Part shown: positions 8,020 to 17,090 of the stretch, piece after piece
Layout of the letters: every line of letters begins with the position of its first letter
How positions within the stretch are numbered: position 1 is the stretch's first letter
Origin: CAMEON01 sp963643175
GTDB lineage: Bacteria; Bacillota; Clostridia; Oscillospirales; CAG-272
Reading direction: 5' to 3'
Assembly: GCA_963643175.1 (NCBI GenBank)
Contig: CAVIJF010000003.1
Span: 47,289 to 111,288 of the forward strand
DNA: 64,000 nucleotides
Position numbers and translations under genes: made by a program
Notes under the pieces: generated by a model
Database searches by the model: none
What the model was told of the DNA's origin: nothing
The model's input: the letters and a program-made list of their open reading frames with translations, nothing else

Positions 8020-11000
8020 GTGTACCTACAATCAATAGAGCTGCAGGGCTTCAAGTCCTTCCCGGACCGCACAAAGCTGGATTTTGAACCCAGCGCGGTC
8101 AGCGGGACGGACGGCAGGGGCGTGACAGTCATCGTCGGACCCAACGGGAGTGGCAAGTCCAATATCGCGGACGCGATGCGCTGGGTGCTGGGGGAAATCT
8201 CCTCCAAGACCCTGCGCGGAAGCAAGATGGAGGACGTCATTTTCGGCGGAGCGGACAGCCGCCGCCCGATGGGGTATGCCGAGGTGTCCGTGACTTTCGA
8301 CAACACGTCGGAGTTCTGCCGGCTGGACTGCCCCTATGACCGCGTGACCGTCACGCGGCGCTACTTCCGGAGCGGCGAGTCGGAGTACCTTATCAACCGC
8401 AAGCCGGTGCGCCTGCGGGATATTTATGAGCTGTTCCTGAACACTGGCATCGGGCGGGACGGCTACTCCATCATCGGGCAGGGGCGCATCGCCGAGATGA
8501 TTTCCCGCAAGAGCGAGGAGCGCCGGAGCGTGTTCGAGGACGCATCCGGCATTGCCCGCTACCGCGTGCGCAAGACCGAGGCACAGCGGCGGCTGGACAC
8601 GACCGAGGCAAACATGGTGCGCGTCCGGGACGTCTTTTCCGAGGTCGAGGCACAGGTCGGTCCGCTGGCGCGTGAGGCGGAAAAAGCCAAAAAGGGCATT
8701 GTACTGCTGGAGGCGCGCAGGCAGGCGGACATCAGCCTGTGGCTGTACGATTCCGGGCGTCTGCTGGGCGAGATTGACGTGGCTGCCACGACCCGCTCCC
8801 ATGCGGAGTTCGACCTGTCGCAGGCACAGGACGCCTTGCAATCGCTGGAGGTGCAGAATCAGCGCCTGACCGAGATGAACCGGGGCAGCCGGGAGACGGC
8901 GGGGCAACTGACGGAGGAGATTACCGCCGTATCGGACGGACTGCACCGTCTGGACAGCGAGTACCGGGTGCGCGAGAGCCATATTCTGCACGCGGGCGAG
9001 GATATCGCGGCGGCGGAGGAGGCGACCCGCGCGGCGGATGCCGCCCGGGACGCCGCCCGTGCGCAGGAGCACGACCACCGGGAACAGGAGGCATCCCTGC
9101 GCTGCCGGCTGGCGGAACTGGAGGCGGAATATGCCGCCGGGACGGAGGAGCAGGAAGCCCTCAGGCGGCGGATCGGCGAGCTGTCCGAGCGCATTGACGT
9201 GACGGGGGCGGACATCCGCGCACGCGAGGCGCAGGCGGTGGACGTGCGGGTGCGTCTGTCCGTGCTGGAAAACGCCCGCAACAGTGGCAGTGACCGCGGG
9301 AGCGGTATCCTTTCGGATATGGAGCGCTACGAGGAAACGGACGCGACATTGGCGGCGGATGTTGACAGGCGCCAGAAGAGCGTGGACGGGTACACCGCAT
9401 CGCTGAATCAGAACGACAGCGATCTGCGGGCGGCGGAAAACGCCCTGACCGTCTGCAACGAGCAGTACGGGCAGGCGCACGAGGCGCTGAATACCGCCAA
9501 GCTCCGGCGGGATTCGGTCGCCCAGCGCATCCAGACCTTCCGCTCCATGGAGGAGCACTACGAGGGATACACGGGGGCGGTGCGGTTCGTGATGAGCCGC
9601 TACGCCGCCGGGCGGCTGTCCGGGTTCGGCGGGGAACCGTGCGGAACCGTGTACGGTCCGCTCTCCCAGATAATTCAGGTGGAAAAAGCCTACGTCACGG
9701 CGGTGGAAACGGCGCTGGGCGCCAATCTCCAGCACATCGTGGTGGAGAACGAGGCGACCGCCAAGGCGGCAATGTATGCGCTCAAGCGCGAAAATGCCGG
9801 TCGGGCAACCTTTTTCCCGCTTACCTCCATGCGCGGGCAGAACCCGACGCCGGAGATGACGCAGGCGGCAGGCTACCCCGGCTATGTTGCCGTGGCGGAC
9901 GCGCTGCTGACCTGTGACGACCGCTTCCGGGCGGTGCTGTCCTCCCTGTTGGGGCGCACAGTGGTGTTTGATACCATCGACCACGCCACCGCTATGGCAA
10001 AGGCGCTCCGCTACCGCGTCCGTGTGGTCACGCTGGACGGACAGCAGATTAACGTGGGCGGTTCCTTCACCGGCGGATCGACGTCCCAGCGGGGCGGCGC
10101 TCTGAGCCGGGCGGCGGAGGTGCGTTCGCTTGCCGAGGAGCAGAAGCAGCTGGAGAAGCAGGTCGGCGAGGCGGAACAGGCACTGACCCGCCTGCGCAAT
10201 GCCGTCCGGGAAGCGGAGGAGGAGCGCGATGCCAAGCAGGACAGGCGCGACCTGCTCCGGGTCATTCTCGGGAACGAAACGGCGGCGCTGAATCAGGCAA
10301 AGGCAAAGCGGGACGCGAACCGGACGCTGCTGGATAAGCTGCGCGACGACAGCGACCGCCTCCTTGCCGAAAGCCGGCAGTACGAGCAGGATATGGAGAA
10401 TCTGCGTGCGGAGGAGGCGGCGCTGACCGCTTCCATCGGGGAGATACGCGCCGTGCGCCAGCAGGCGGACGCCGACCGCGGCGATGCCGAGGACGCCCTG
10501 AACAGCCGTACCGAAAAGCAGACCGGGCTGTACATTGCCCTGAGCGAGACGCGCAAGGACGCCGACACGCAGGCGACCTTTGCGGATGCCTGCGCGGAGC
10601 AGGCGGACAGGGCGGAGGCGGACGCGGCGGCGGCAAGGGATCGTATCGCCGCGCTGACCGGAAACCGCGAGGACTACCTGCGCGAGCAGGAAGAGAACCG
10701 CCGCCTGTATGCCGACGGGGAAAAGAAGCTGGCGGCACTCTCGGCGGACAAGAGCCGCGCGGATGAGGACAGTGCGCAGTACGAAGCCCGTCTGACGGAA
10801 CTCCGGGAGCAGATCAACCGCAAGTACGAGGACAAGGAAACGCTGTTCCGCGCCTTCACAACGGCGGATACCAAGCTGAACGGACTGAAAGCCGAGAAGG
10901 AAAAGCTGGACGCCAAGCTGCACGAGGACTACGAGATGACGCTGCCGGAGGCGCAGACCATGGCGGCGGCAATGCACTGGGAACCGGTCACGCCGGAGAA

Positions 11001-11691
11001 CCGCCGGGAGGTGCTGGCGACCCAGACCGACTGCCGCAACCGCCTGCGGGCGCTGGGGCACTTCGACCCGGATGCGGTGGAAAAGTACCGGGAGGTCTAC
11101 GGGCGCTGTGAAGCCATGCGCACGCAGATAGCGGATCTGGAGAAGTCCCGCGCCGAGCTGACCGGCATCATCTCCAGACTGGAGGAGGAGATGAAGGTCG
11201 CCTTCGCAACGGCGTTTGATGCCATCAACGAGAATTTCGGGAAAACTTTTGCCGAGCTGTTCGGCGGCGGTTCTGCCGAGGTGTCGCTGACCGACCCGGA
11301 CAATATTCTGGAGAGCGGCATTGAAATCAAGGCGGCGCCGCCTGGGAAAATCATCAAGAATCTGATGCAGCTGTCCGGCGGCGAGCAGGCGTTTGTCGGT
11401 GTGGCACTCTTTTTCGCCATTCTCAAGGTAAATCCGACGCCGTTCTGCATTCTGGACGAGATTGAAGCGGCGCTGGACGAGGTCAACGTGGAACGGTTGG
11501 CGCAGTACATACGGCGTTACGCGGACGAGACGCAGTTCATCATGATTACGCACCGCCGCGGCACTATGGCGGCGGCAACGCGCCTGTACGGCGTCACCAT
11601 GCCGGAGCACGGCATTTCCAAGGTGCTGACGCTGGATGTGGCGGATATTTCCAAGAACAAGGAGGGAAGCTGGAATGGGCTTTTTAGCTAA
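8020..11691 (+). CDS. smc: Chromosome segregation protein SMC
   Basis: SMC is the ATPase of the condensin-like complex with ScpA and ScpB and organises the nucleoid. The 1223-residue protein has Walker A (VGPNGSGKSN, about residue 39), two long heptad-rich coiled coils, a hinge at about 515-680 (GYTGAVRFVM to NVGGSFTGGST), the signature LSGGEQAFVGVALFF near 1117, and Walker B CILDEIEAALDE. The start is GTG at 8020 with AAAAGGAG upstream; no ATG gives the conserved MYLQSIELQGFKSF start. It lies 13 nt after rnc and its end overlaps the preferred ftsY start by 17 nt. Confidence 0.97.
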   Translation: MYLQSIELQGFKSFPDRTKLDFEPSAVSGTDGRGVTVIVGPNGSGKSNIADAMRWVLGEISSKTLRGSKMEDVIFGGADSRRPMGYAEVSVTFDNTSEFCRLDCPYDRVTVTRRYFRSGESEYLINRKPVRLRDIYELFLNTGIGRDGYSIIGQGRIAEMISRKSEERRSVFEDASGIARYRVRKTEAQRRLDTTEANMVRVRDVFSEVEAQVGPLAREAEKAKKGIVLLEARRQADISLWLYDSGRLLGEIDVAATTRSHAEFDLSQAQDALQSLEVQNQRLTEMNRGSRETAGQLTEEITAVSDGLHRLDSEYRVRESHILHAGEDIAAAEEATRAADAARDAARAQEHDHREQEASLRCRLAELEAEYAAGTEEQEALRRRIGELSERIDVTGADIRAREAQAVDVRVRLSVLENARNSGSDRGSGILSDMERYEETDATLAADVDRRQKSVDGYTASLNQNDSDLRAAENALTVCNEQYGQAHEALNTAKLRRDSVAQRIQTFRSMEEHYEGYTGAVRFVMSRYAAGRLSGFGGEPCGTVYGPLSQIIQVEKAYVTAVETALGANLQHIVVENEATAKAAMYALKRENAGRATFFPLTSMRGQNPTPEMTQAAGYPGYVAVADALLTCDDRFRAVLSSLLGRTVVFDTIDHATAMAKALRYRVRVVTLDGQQINVGGSFTGGSTSQRGGALSRAAEVRSLAEEQKQLEKQVGEAEQALTRLRNAVREAEEERDAKQDRRDLLRVILGNETAALNQAKAKRDANRTLLDKLRDDSDRLLAESRQYEQDMENLRAEEAALTASIGEIRAVRQQADADRGDAEDALNSRTEKQTGLYIALSETRKDADTQATFADACAEQADRAEADAAAARDRIAALTGNREDYLREQEENRRLYADGEKKLAALSADKSRADEDSAQYEARLTELREQINRKYEDKETLFRAFTTADTKLNGLKAEKEKLDAKLHEDYEMTLPEAQTMAAAMHWEPVTPENRREVLATQTDCRNRLRALGHFDPDAVEKYREVYGRCEAMRTQIADLEKSRAELTGIISRLEEEMKVAFATAFDAINENFGKTFAELFGGGSAEVSLTDPDNILESGIEIKAAPPGKIIKNLMQLSGGEQAFVGVALFFAILKVNPTPFCILDEIEAALDEVNVERLAQYIRRYADETQFIMITHRRGTMAAATRLYGVTMPEHGISKVLTLDVADISKNKEGSWNGLFS

Positions 11692-13108
11692 GCTGTTCGG
11701 GAAAAAGAACAGGAATGAAGAGGTGCCGGCGGAGCAGCTGCCGGCAGAGCAGGCGTCTGCGGATTCCGACGAGGAAGGCACGCTGACCGCCGAGGAGGAA
11801 GCAGCCGCCGAGGCGGCGGAGCAGGCGTTCTTCGCGGAGCATCCGGAGATTGCCGGGGAAGACATCTTAGACGAGGAACTGAGACTGGAGCAGGAGCAAC
11901 AGGAGCGGGACGCTGCCGGGGAAGCGGAGAACGCAGAGAGCACGGAGAGCACGGAGAGAGCCGGGGACATGGCAGAACCCGCAGAAGAACCCGCAGAAGA
12001 ACCCGCAGAAGAACCCGCAGAAGAACCCGCAGAAGAACCCGCAGAAGAACCCGCAGAAGAACCCGCAGAAGAACCCGCGGAAGAACCCGCGGAAGAACCC
12101 GCGGAAGAGTCCGCGGAAGAGCCGACAGAAGAGCCAGTGGAGCCCGAACCGGCGGATATGCCTGCCGAGGCAGTAGCCGCCGAGGATACGACTACCAAGA
12201 AGTCGTTCTGGGGGCGCCTCAGGGCGGGACTGACCAAGACGCGCAACGCGCTGTTCGCCCCGGTGGACAGTCTGCTCAAGAGCTTTACCAAGGTGGACGA
12301 GGAGCTTCTGGAGGAGTTGGAGGAGATTCTCATCAGCGCCGATGTGGGTATGGGCGCGACCGAGGAGATACTGGATCAGCTCCGTGCGCGCATCAAGGAC
12401 GGGCGGCTCCGGGAAAAGGAGCAGGTCATGGACGCACTGCGCGAAATCATGACCGGCATGATAGGGGAGAGCCAGCCCCTGCGCCTTGAGACATGCCCCA
12501 GCGTGATTCTGGTCATCGGCGTCAACGGCGCCGGCAAAACGACCTCCATCGGCAAGATTTCCAAGCGGCTGAAACTGCAGGGCAAGCGGGTTGTCGTGGC
12601 GGCGGCGGATACCTTCCGCGCGGCGGCGATTGACCAGCTGGCGGTCTGGTGCGAGCGTGCCGGCGTCGAGATGGTGAAGCAGAGCGAGGGCAGCGACCCT
12701 GCCGCCGTGGTGTTCGACGCCATCGCGGTTGCCAGAAAGCGTGCGGCAGACGTGCTGATTATCGACACCGCCGGACGTCTGCAGAACAAGAAGAACCTGA
12801 TGAACGAGCTTGCCAAGATTGACCGCGTTATCGACCGGGAGCTGCCGGGAGCCAGCCGGGAAACCCTGCTGGTGCTGGACGCGACCACGGGACAGAACGC
12901 CGTTTCGCAGGCTAAGGAGTTCAGTCAGGCGTCAAAGATTACCGGCATTACGCTGAACAAACTGGATGGCACCGCCAAGGGCGGCATCGTCATCGCCATC
13001 CGGCAGGAGCTGGGCATTCCGGTCAAATTCATCGGCGTGGGCGAGAAGATCGACGATATGCAGGAGTTTGACGCGGCGGACTTCGTCCGGGCACTGTTCG
13101 GGGAATGA
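11675..13108 (+). CDS. ftsY: Signal recognition particle receptor FtsY
   Basis: FtsY is the membrane-associated GTPase that receives the SRP-ribosome complex. The 477-residue protein has a short basic N-terminus (MGFLAKLFGKKN), a long acidic A-domain, then the NG domain with GVNGAGKTTSIGK, AADTFRAAAIDQL, DTAGRLQNKKNL and LNKLDGTAKGG (the usual TKLDG has N in place of T). The acidic domain includes eleven tandem 12-nt units encoding PAEE (11978-12109). ATG 11675 is preceded by GGAGGGAAG; an earlier in-frame ATG at 11636 would extend far into smc. The 17-nt overlap with smc suggests coupled translation. Confidence 0.96.
   Translation: MGFLAKLFGKKNRNEEVPAEQLPAEQASADSDEEGTLTAEEEAAAEAAEQAFFAEHPEIAGEDILDEELRLEQEQQERDAAGEAENAESTESTERAGDMAEPAEEPAEEPAEEPAEEPAEEPAEEPAEEPAEEPAEEPAEEPAEESAEEPTEEPVEPEPADMPAEAVAAEDTTTKKSFWGRLRAGLTKTRNALFAPVDSLLKSFTKVDEELLEELEEILISADVGMGATEEILDQLRARIKDGRLREKEQVMDALREIMTGMIGESQPLRLETCPSVILVIGVNGAGKTTSIGKISKRLKLQGKRVVVAAADTFRAAAIDQLAVWCERAGVEMVKQSEGSDPAAVVFDAIAVARKRAADVLIIDTAGRLQNKKNLMNELAKIDRVIDRELPGASRETLLVLDATTGQNAVSQAKEFSQASKITGITLNKLDGTAKGGIVIAIRQELGIPVKFIGVGEKIDDMQEFDAADFVRALFGE
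11978..12133 (+). repeat. 12-nt tandem repeat in ftsY (PAEE units)
   Basis: Eleven consecutive copies of CCC-GCR-GAA-GAA start at 11978; the first eight use GCA and the last three use GCG for Ala. Two degenerate copies (SAEE, PTEE) follow up to 12133. The unit is a multiple of three, so copy-number change alters length but not frame. Confidence 0.95.
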
Positions 13109-13111
13109 GCC

Positions 13112-14116
13112 ATGGCAGAGAACGGAATGCACTTTCTGCTTGCTTCCCGCAACCGGCATAAAATCCGCGAGCTGGAGGATATTCTGGCGGCGGATCTGCC
13201 CGGCGTCACGGTCCATTCGCTGGACGAGGTCGGCTTTTCCGGGGATATAGACGAGAACGGCACGACTTTTGACGCGAACGCAGGCATCAAGGCGCGTGCG
13301 GCACGCGCCGCGGCGCTGGCGGCGGGGCATCCCGACTGGTACTGTCTGGGCGACGATTCCGGACTTGCCGTGGATGCGCTGGACGGCGCACCGGGCGTGT
13401 ACTCCGCACGGTTTGCCGGACAGCACGGCGACGATGCCGCCAACAACGCCCTGCTTCTGCGGAAGCTGTCCGGTGTCCCGGCGGCGGAGCGCGGGGCGCA
13501 CTTCCTCTGCTGTATTGCCTGCATCACGCCGGACGGGCGCGAACTGACGGTCTGGGGCGACTGCCCCGGCGTCATACTGGATGCCCCGCGCGGGCAGGAC
13601 GGCTTCGGCTACGACCCGCTGTTTTATCTCCCCGACGCGGGCATGACCTTTGCGGAGCTGAGCGGCACACGCAAGAACGCCGTCAGCCACCGGGGACGGG
13701 CGCTCGCCGCATTGGCGGACGCGCTCAGCGATTTTTCGGAACACACTGACAAGACGAAAGGAAACCTTATGTCCAACCTGTACACATCCTACCCAACCCC
13801 CGCCCCGCTGACCTCTGCCGCACGCGCGTACCTGCGCAGTCTGGCGGCGGATATGAGTCCGGTGACGCAGATCGGCAAGGGCGGTCTGACCGAAAACCTG
13901 ACCGCCACGGTCTCCGATGCGCTGGAGGCGCGGGAGCTTATCAAGCTGTCCGTGCTGGAAACCGCCGACTGCACCGCTCGTGAAGCCGCTGAGGCACTGG
14001 CGGAGCAACTGCGGGCAACCGTGGTTGCCGTCATCGGCAGAAAGATTATCCTGTTCCGCCGCCCACTGAATAAGAAGAACCGGCGCATTGAACTGCCCGG
14101 AGGAGGTGCCCTATGA
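13112..14116 (+). CDS. RdgB/Ham1-type nucleotide pyrophosphatase fused to a YhbY-type RNA-binding domain
   Basis: One open frame of 334 residues joins two normally separate proteins. Residues 1 to about 208 are a Ham1/RdgB pyrophosphatase that removes dITP, XTP and ITP: ASRNRHKIRELEDIL, DDSGLAVDALDGAPGVYSAR, GFGYDPLF and AVSHRGRALA are all present. From about residue 220 on is a CRM/YhbY domain (QIGKGGLTENL, ALEARELIKLSVL, VVAVIGRKIILFR), which binds pre-50S rRNA. Just before Met220 (nt 13769) there is a good ribosome site, AAAGGAAA, so a free 115-residue YhbY may also be made. A single-base indel near 13725-13745 would restore a stop at 13747-13749 and separate the genes. It starts 3 nt after ftsY. 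Confidence 0.88.
   Translation: MAENGMHFLLASRNRHKIRELEDILAADLPGVTVHSLDEVGFSGDIDENGTTFDANAGIKARAARAAALAAGHPDWYCLGDDSGLAVDALDGAPGVYSARFAGQHGDDAANNALLLRKLSGVPAAERGAHFLCCIACITPDGRELTVWGDCPGVILDAPRGQDGFGYDPLFYLPDAGMTFAELSGTRKNAVSHRGRALAALADALSDFSEHTDKTKGNLMSNLYTSYPTPAPLTSAARAYLRSLAADMSPVTQIGKGGLTENLTATVSDALEARELIKLSVLETADCTAREAAEALAEQLRATVVAVIGRKIILFRRPLNKKNRRIELPGGGAL
13769..14116 (+). CDS. yhbY: Possible independent start for the YhbY-type RNA-binding protein (nested in the fusion)
   Basis: ATG 13769 is preceded 5-6 nt upstream by AAAGGAAA, which looks like an intergenic ribosome site although the upstream frame stays open. Translation from here would give 115 residues, close to the usual size of about 100 for free YhbY proteins. 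YhbY associates with the immature 50S subunit and is usually encoded near nadD in Clostridia, as here. I list it separately so that the internal start is not lost. It shares its stop with the fusion and overlaps the next gene by ATGA. Confidence 0.55.
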   Translation: MSNLYTSYPTPAPLTSAARAYLRSLAADMSPVTQIGKGGLTENLTATVSDALEARELIKLSVLETADCTAREAAEALAEQLRATVVAVIGRKIILFRRPLNKKNRRIELPGGGAL

Positions 14117-14805
14117 GGGCGATTGCAACACGCATTGCAACCCGCGCGGTGGTGCTGTGTCTTGCCGTTCTGCTCGCCTGCGGTCTGTTTGCCGGGTGCT
14201 CCGGAACCAACCCGCAGTCGGTACTGTACCGTCGCGGTATGAGCGTTGTCTATACCATGTGTGACATGGCAAGCTCCGATTATCCGCGCTTGCTGTACGG
14301 AGAGAAAGCGGCGGATATGCTGGATAAGACGCAGGAGGACGGCACGACTCTCCGCGGGCAGATGGACGCGGCACACTACAAGACCGCAGACGCTGTGTTT
14401 TTGCTCGATGCGACAGTGCCGATGTCGGACGGCACCACGGACGGTCTGTCGGAGGAATTGCAGGAGCTGTACAGGATTCAGTCTGCCGTGGGGCTTTCCG
14501 GTTACCTGTCCCTGAACGCGGGGGCGGACAGTGACCGGATATCGCTGTCTGCTATGCTGACAGCAACCGAGCTGTTTACCTGCGAAGGCATCCGCGAGAA
14601 TACGGTTTTCCATTACCTGTATGTGTTTCAGGAGGGGCTGCCCGTTATCGTCACCTACCACGTGGGACGTGACGGAGCGGTGCAGGCAACGGGAAAATTC
14701 ATGACCAACAAGGAACTGAACCTGACCTCGGAGGAGGAACTGACGGATTACATCGCGAGGAATTACAGCGTACTCCGGAATGTGACCGTGGAGCAGGTGC
14801 GCTGA
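14113..14805 (+). CDS. Putative lipoprotein of unknown function
   Basis: I do not recognise this 230-residue protein. It has a basic N-terminus, a hydrophobic stretch and a lipobox (LFAGC) that predicts signal-peptidase II cleavage at Cys28 and anchoring outside the membrane. The mature part is mixed alpha/beta without Cys-rich or repeat motifs. The ATG overlaps the previous stop by ATGA, so it is translationally coupled to the RdgB-YhbY gene, and nadD follows after 4 nt. No catalytic motif is evident. Confidence 0.85.
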   Translation: MRAIATRIATRAVVLCLAVLLACGLFAGCSGTNPQSVLYRRGMSVVYTMCDMASSDYPRLLYGEKAADMLDKTQEDGTTLRGQMDAAHYKTADAVFLLDATVPMSDGTTDGLSEELQELYRIQSAVGLSGYLSLNAGADSDRISLSAMLTATELFTCEGIRENTVFHYLYVFQEGLPVIVTYHVGRDGAVQATGKFMTNKELNLTSEEELTDYIARNYSVLRNVTVEQVR

Positions 14806-14809
14806 CGGT

Positions 14810-15448
14810 ATGCGTATCGGAATCTTCGGCGGAACCTTTTCGCCGGTACACAACGGGCATATGGCGGCGGCGCACGCCTTCATGGAGAAAATGTGGCTGG
14901 ATGTGCTGTACGTCATTCCGACAGCCCTGCCGCCGCACAAACAGCTGCACGGGGACGCCGACGCCGCAGACCGGCTGGAGATGCTGCGCCGGGCGTTTGC
15001 GGGCACGGACGGGGTTATTGTCAGCGACATGGAAATCCGCCGGGGCGGGCGCAGCTACACCGTGGACACCCTGCGGCAGATGAGCACCGGTCTGCACGGG
15101 GACGACAGGCTGTTCCTGCTGCTGGGAACGGATATGCTGCTGTCCTTTGACAGCTGGCGGGAGCCGGGCGAGATATTCCGGCTATGCTGGCCGGTATACA
15201 TCCGCCGCGAGACCGACGCGGCGCTGGACGGCGAGATAATCCGGCGGATTGCACGCTACCGGGCGGAGTACGGCAAGACGGTCTGCCGCATTGACGCGCC
15301 GGCGCTGGAGGTGTCCTCCACGGACATCCGGCGGGCGGTCGCCGCAGGGCAGTCCGTGGACGGCATGGTGCCGCCTGCCGTGGCGGCGTACATCCGGGAA
15401 AAGAACCTGTACAGGGAAGGGGACAGAACGTATGACGAAGCAAAATGA
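14810..15448 (+). CDS. nadD: Nicotinate-mononucleotide adenylyltransferase
   Basis: NadD adenylates nicotinate mononucleotide to deamido-NAD in NAD biosynthesis. The 212-residue protein has the nucleotidyltransferase motif IGIFGGTFSPVHNGHM, the ALPPHKQ substrate loop and the C-terminal SSTDIRRAVA motif. It lies between a lipoprotein gene and yqeK, overlapping the latter by 17 nt. nadD-yqeK-rsfS is a conserved Firmicutes cluster. Confidence 0.97.
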   Translation: MRIGIFGGTFSPVHNGHMAAAHAFMEKMWLDVLYVIPTALPPHKQLHGDADAADRLEMLRRAFAGTDGVIVSDMEIRRGGRSYTVDTLRQMSTGLHGDDRLFLLLGTDMLLSFDSWREPGEIFRLCWPVYIRRETDAALDGEIIRRIARYRAEYGKTVCRIDAPALEVSSTDIRRAVAAGQSVDGMVPPAVAAYIREKNLYREGDRTYDEAK

Positions 15449-16103
15449 CCGGGACGTTCCGGCGTCCGGCAGTATCGACCGGGTAATGCTGGACGGACTG
15501 GCGGCGGAGGTCGCCGCATCGGGGCTGTCGCCCAAGCGCCTGCGGCACATACTGGCGGTGCGGGACATGGCGGCGCGGCTGGCAGAACTGTACTGCCCGG
15601 AGGACGCGGAAATCCTGCAGGCGGCGGCACTGCTGCACGACATCACCAAGGAGCTGTCCGTGGAGGATCAGTTTGCGCTGTGCGGGCGGTTCGGGATTCC
15701 CCGGACGCGGGGGGACGTGCTGACGCCCAAGTGCTTCCACGCCATGACGGCTGCCGCGCTGATTCCGGAACGCTACCCGGCGTTTGCGGATCCGCGCATC
15801 GTGTCGGCGGTACGCTGGCACACGACGGGGCGCTCCGGCATGACGCTGGATGAAAAACTGCTCTATCTGGCAGACTATATCGACGAGAGCCGCACCTTCC
15901 CGGACTGCGTGACATTGCGGAACCTGTTCTGGAACGCGCACCCGGAGCAGATGGATATGCCGGCACGGTTGGCGCACCTGCGCACCGTGCTGATTATGTC
16001 CTACGACATGACCGTGGCGGGACTGATCCGGGAGGGCGTCCCGGTCAGCCCGGACACCTTCCTTGCCCGCAACGAACTGCTCTGCGAGCAGAACAACCTG
16101 TGA
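15432..16103 (+). CDS. yqeK: HD-domain diadenosine tetraphosphatase YqeK
   Basis: YqeK family HD-domain hydrolases cleave Ap4A symmetrically into two ADP. The 223-residue protein shows the HD metal motifs: an upstream His in RLRHILAVRDMA, LLHDITKEL near residue 63, and downstream His and Asp in CFHAMTAA, RWHTTGR and LYLADYIDE. I chose ATG 15432, with AGGGGACAG upstream, which overlaps the nadD end; a much earlier in-frame ATG (15249) would run through nadD. The C-terminus is slightly longer than usual. Confidence 0.93.
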   Translation: MTKQNDRDVPASGSIDRVMLDGLAAEVAASGLSPKRLRHILAVRDMAARLAELYCPEDAEILQAAALLHDITKELSVEDQFALCGRFGIPRTRGDVLTPKCFHAMTAAALIPERYPAFADPRIVSAVRWHTTGRSGMTLDEKLLYLADYIDESRTFPDCVTLRNLFWNAHPEQMDMPARLAHLRTVLIMSYDMTVAGLIREGVPVSPDTFLARNELLCEQNNL

Positions 16104-16120
16104 ATGAATAGGAGTATGTA

Positions 16121-16513
16121 ATGGAAAACATCAATTTGCAGAATATGCAGACCGCTCCCGGAACCGAGGAGCGCCCGGAGCCGCTGACCGGCGCCGAGTC
16201 CGGCACGCTTGCCAACGCCATCGCCCATTTTCTGGACGCCAAGAAGGCGCGGGATATACGCATCATCAACATGAAGAACAAGACCGACATCTGCGACTAT
16301 ATGGTGCTGGCGACAGGTACCTCCTCCACGCACGTCCAGACGTTGGGCGGCGAGGTGGAGTATCAGATGAGCCTCCGGGGCGTGGAGCCGCTCCATGTGG
16401 AGGGGCGCGACAACCGCAACTGGCTGGTGCTGGATTACGCGCACGTGCTGGTGCACGTGTTCACCAAGGACACGCGGGAATTTTACAATCTGGAAAAACT
16501 GTACGCAGACTGA
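16121..16513 (+). CDS. rsfS: Ribosome silencing factor RsfS
   Basis: RsfS (YbeB, Iojap family) binds L14 on the 50S subunit and blocks subunit joining when nutrients are low. The 130-residue protein has the family core KNKTDICDYMVLATGTSS, a conserved GRDNRNWLVLDYAHVLVHVF segment, and the end REFYNLEKLY. AATAGGAG precedes the start. It completes the nadD-yqeK-rsfS cluster. The N-terminal 35 residues are an extra acidic extension. Confidence 0.97.
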   Translation: MENINLQNMQTAPGTEERPEPLTGAESGTLANAIAHFLDAKKARDIRIINMKNKTDICDYMVLATGTSSTHVQTLGGEVEYQMSLRGVEPLHVEGRDNRNWLVLDYAHVLVHVFTKDTREFYNLEKLYAD

Positions 16514-16562
16514 CCGTTCCGGTCGTGCTCTGCCATCACACACAGGAGGAGAAGAAAACCGT

Positions 16563-17054
16563 ATGGGACAGCGCGTTTCAAAGGATAACTACTACCTTGA
16601 CATCGCCCGGACCGTCGCGGAGCGCAGCACCTGCCTGCGCCGCCGGTTCGGCGCCATCATCGTCCGGAATGATGCCATCATCTCAACCGGCTATAACGGC
16701 GCCCCGCGCGGACGCAAAAACTGCGACGACATGGGTTTCTGTATGCGTACCCACCTGAACATACCCCGGGGGGAGCGGTACGAACTGTGCCGATCGGTTC
16801 ATGCGGAGGCGAATGCCATCATCAATGCCGCACGTGACCAGATGCTGGGCGCGACGCTGTACATGGTGTGCGTCAACCCGGCGGACGGGACGCTGTACGC
16901 GGGAACCAACAGCTGCTCCATGTGCAAGCGGCAGATTATCAACGCGGGTATCGAGCGCGTCATCATCCGGGATACGCCGGAGGAGTACCGCGTCATCCGC
17001 GTCAGCGACTGGATTGAGGATGACGATTCACTGACCGGCGTTTTCGGGTACTGA
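16563..17054 (+). CDS. Deoxycytidylate deaminase-like zinc enzyme
   Basis: The 163-residue protein belongs to the cytidine/deoxycytidylate deaminase fold and resembles ComEB-type dCMP deaminases, which make dUMP for thymidylate synthesis. It has the zinc/catalytic motif HAEANAII, and the second zinc motif CSMCKRQI where classical members have PCxxC. An upstream segment NCDDMGFCMR contributes extra cysteines as in dCMP deaminases. The start ATG 16563 has AGGAGGAG 11 nt upstream; the in-frame ATG at 16395 lies inside rsfS and is not credible. Confidence 0.9.
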   Translation: MGQRVSKDNYYLDIARTVAERSTCLRRRFGAIIVRNDAIISTGYNGAPRGRKNCDDMGFCMRTHLNIPRGERYELCRSVHAEANAIINAARDQMLGATLYMVCVNPADGTLYAGTNSCSMCKRQIINAGIERVIIRDTPEEYRVIRVSDWIEDDDSLTGVFGY

Positions 17055-17090
17055 CAGGGAAAACGAAAAGCGAAGGGAAGAGATGCGCGT

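Noticed and set aside
8032..12333. A 1433-codon open frame on the minus strand opposite smc and ftsY
   Set aside because: It is a shadow of the GC-rich, codon-biased smc-ftsY genes. It has no homology, its Ser/Ala/Gly repeats mirror the PAEE array, and it has no ribosome site.
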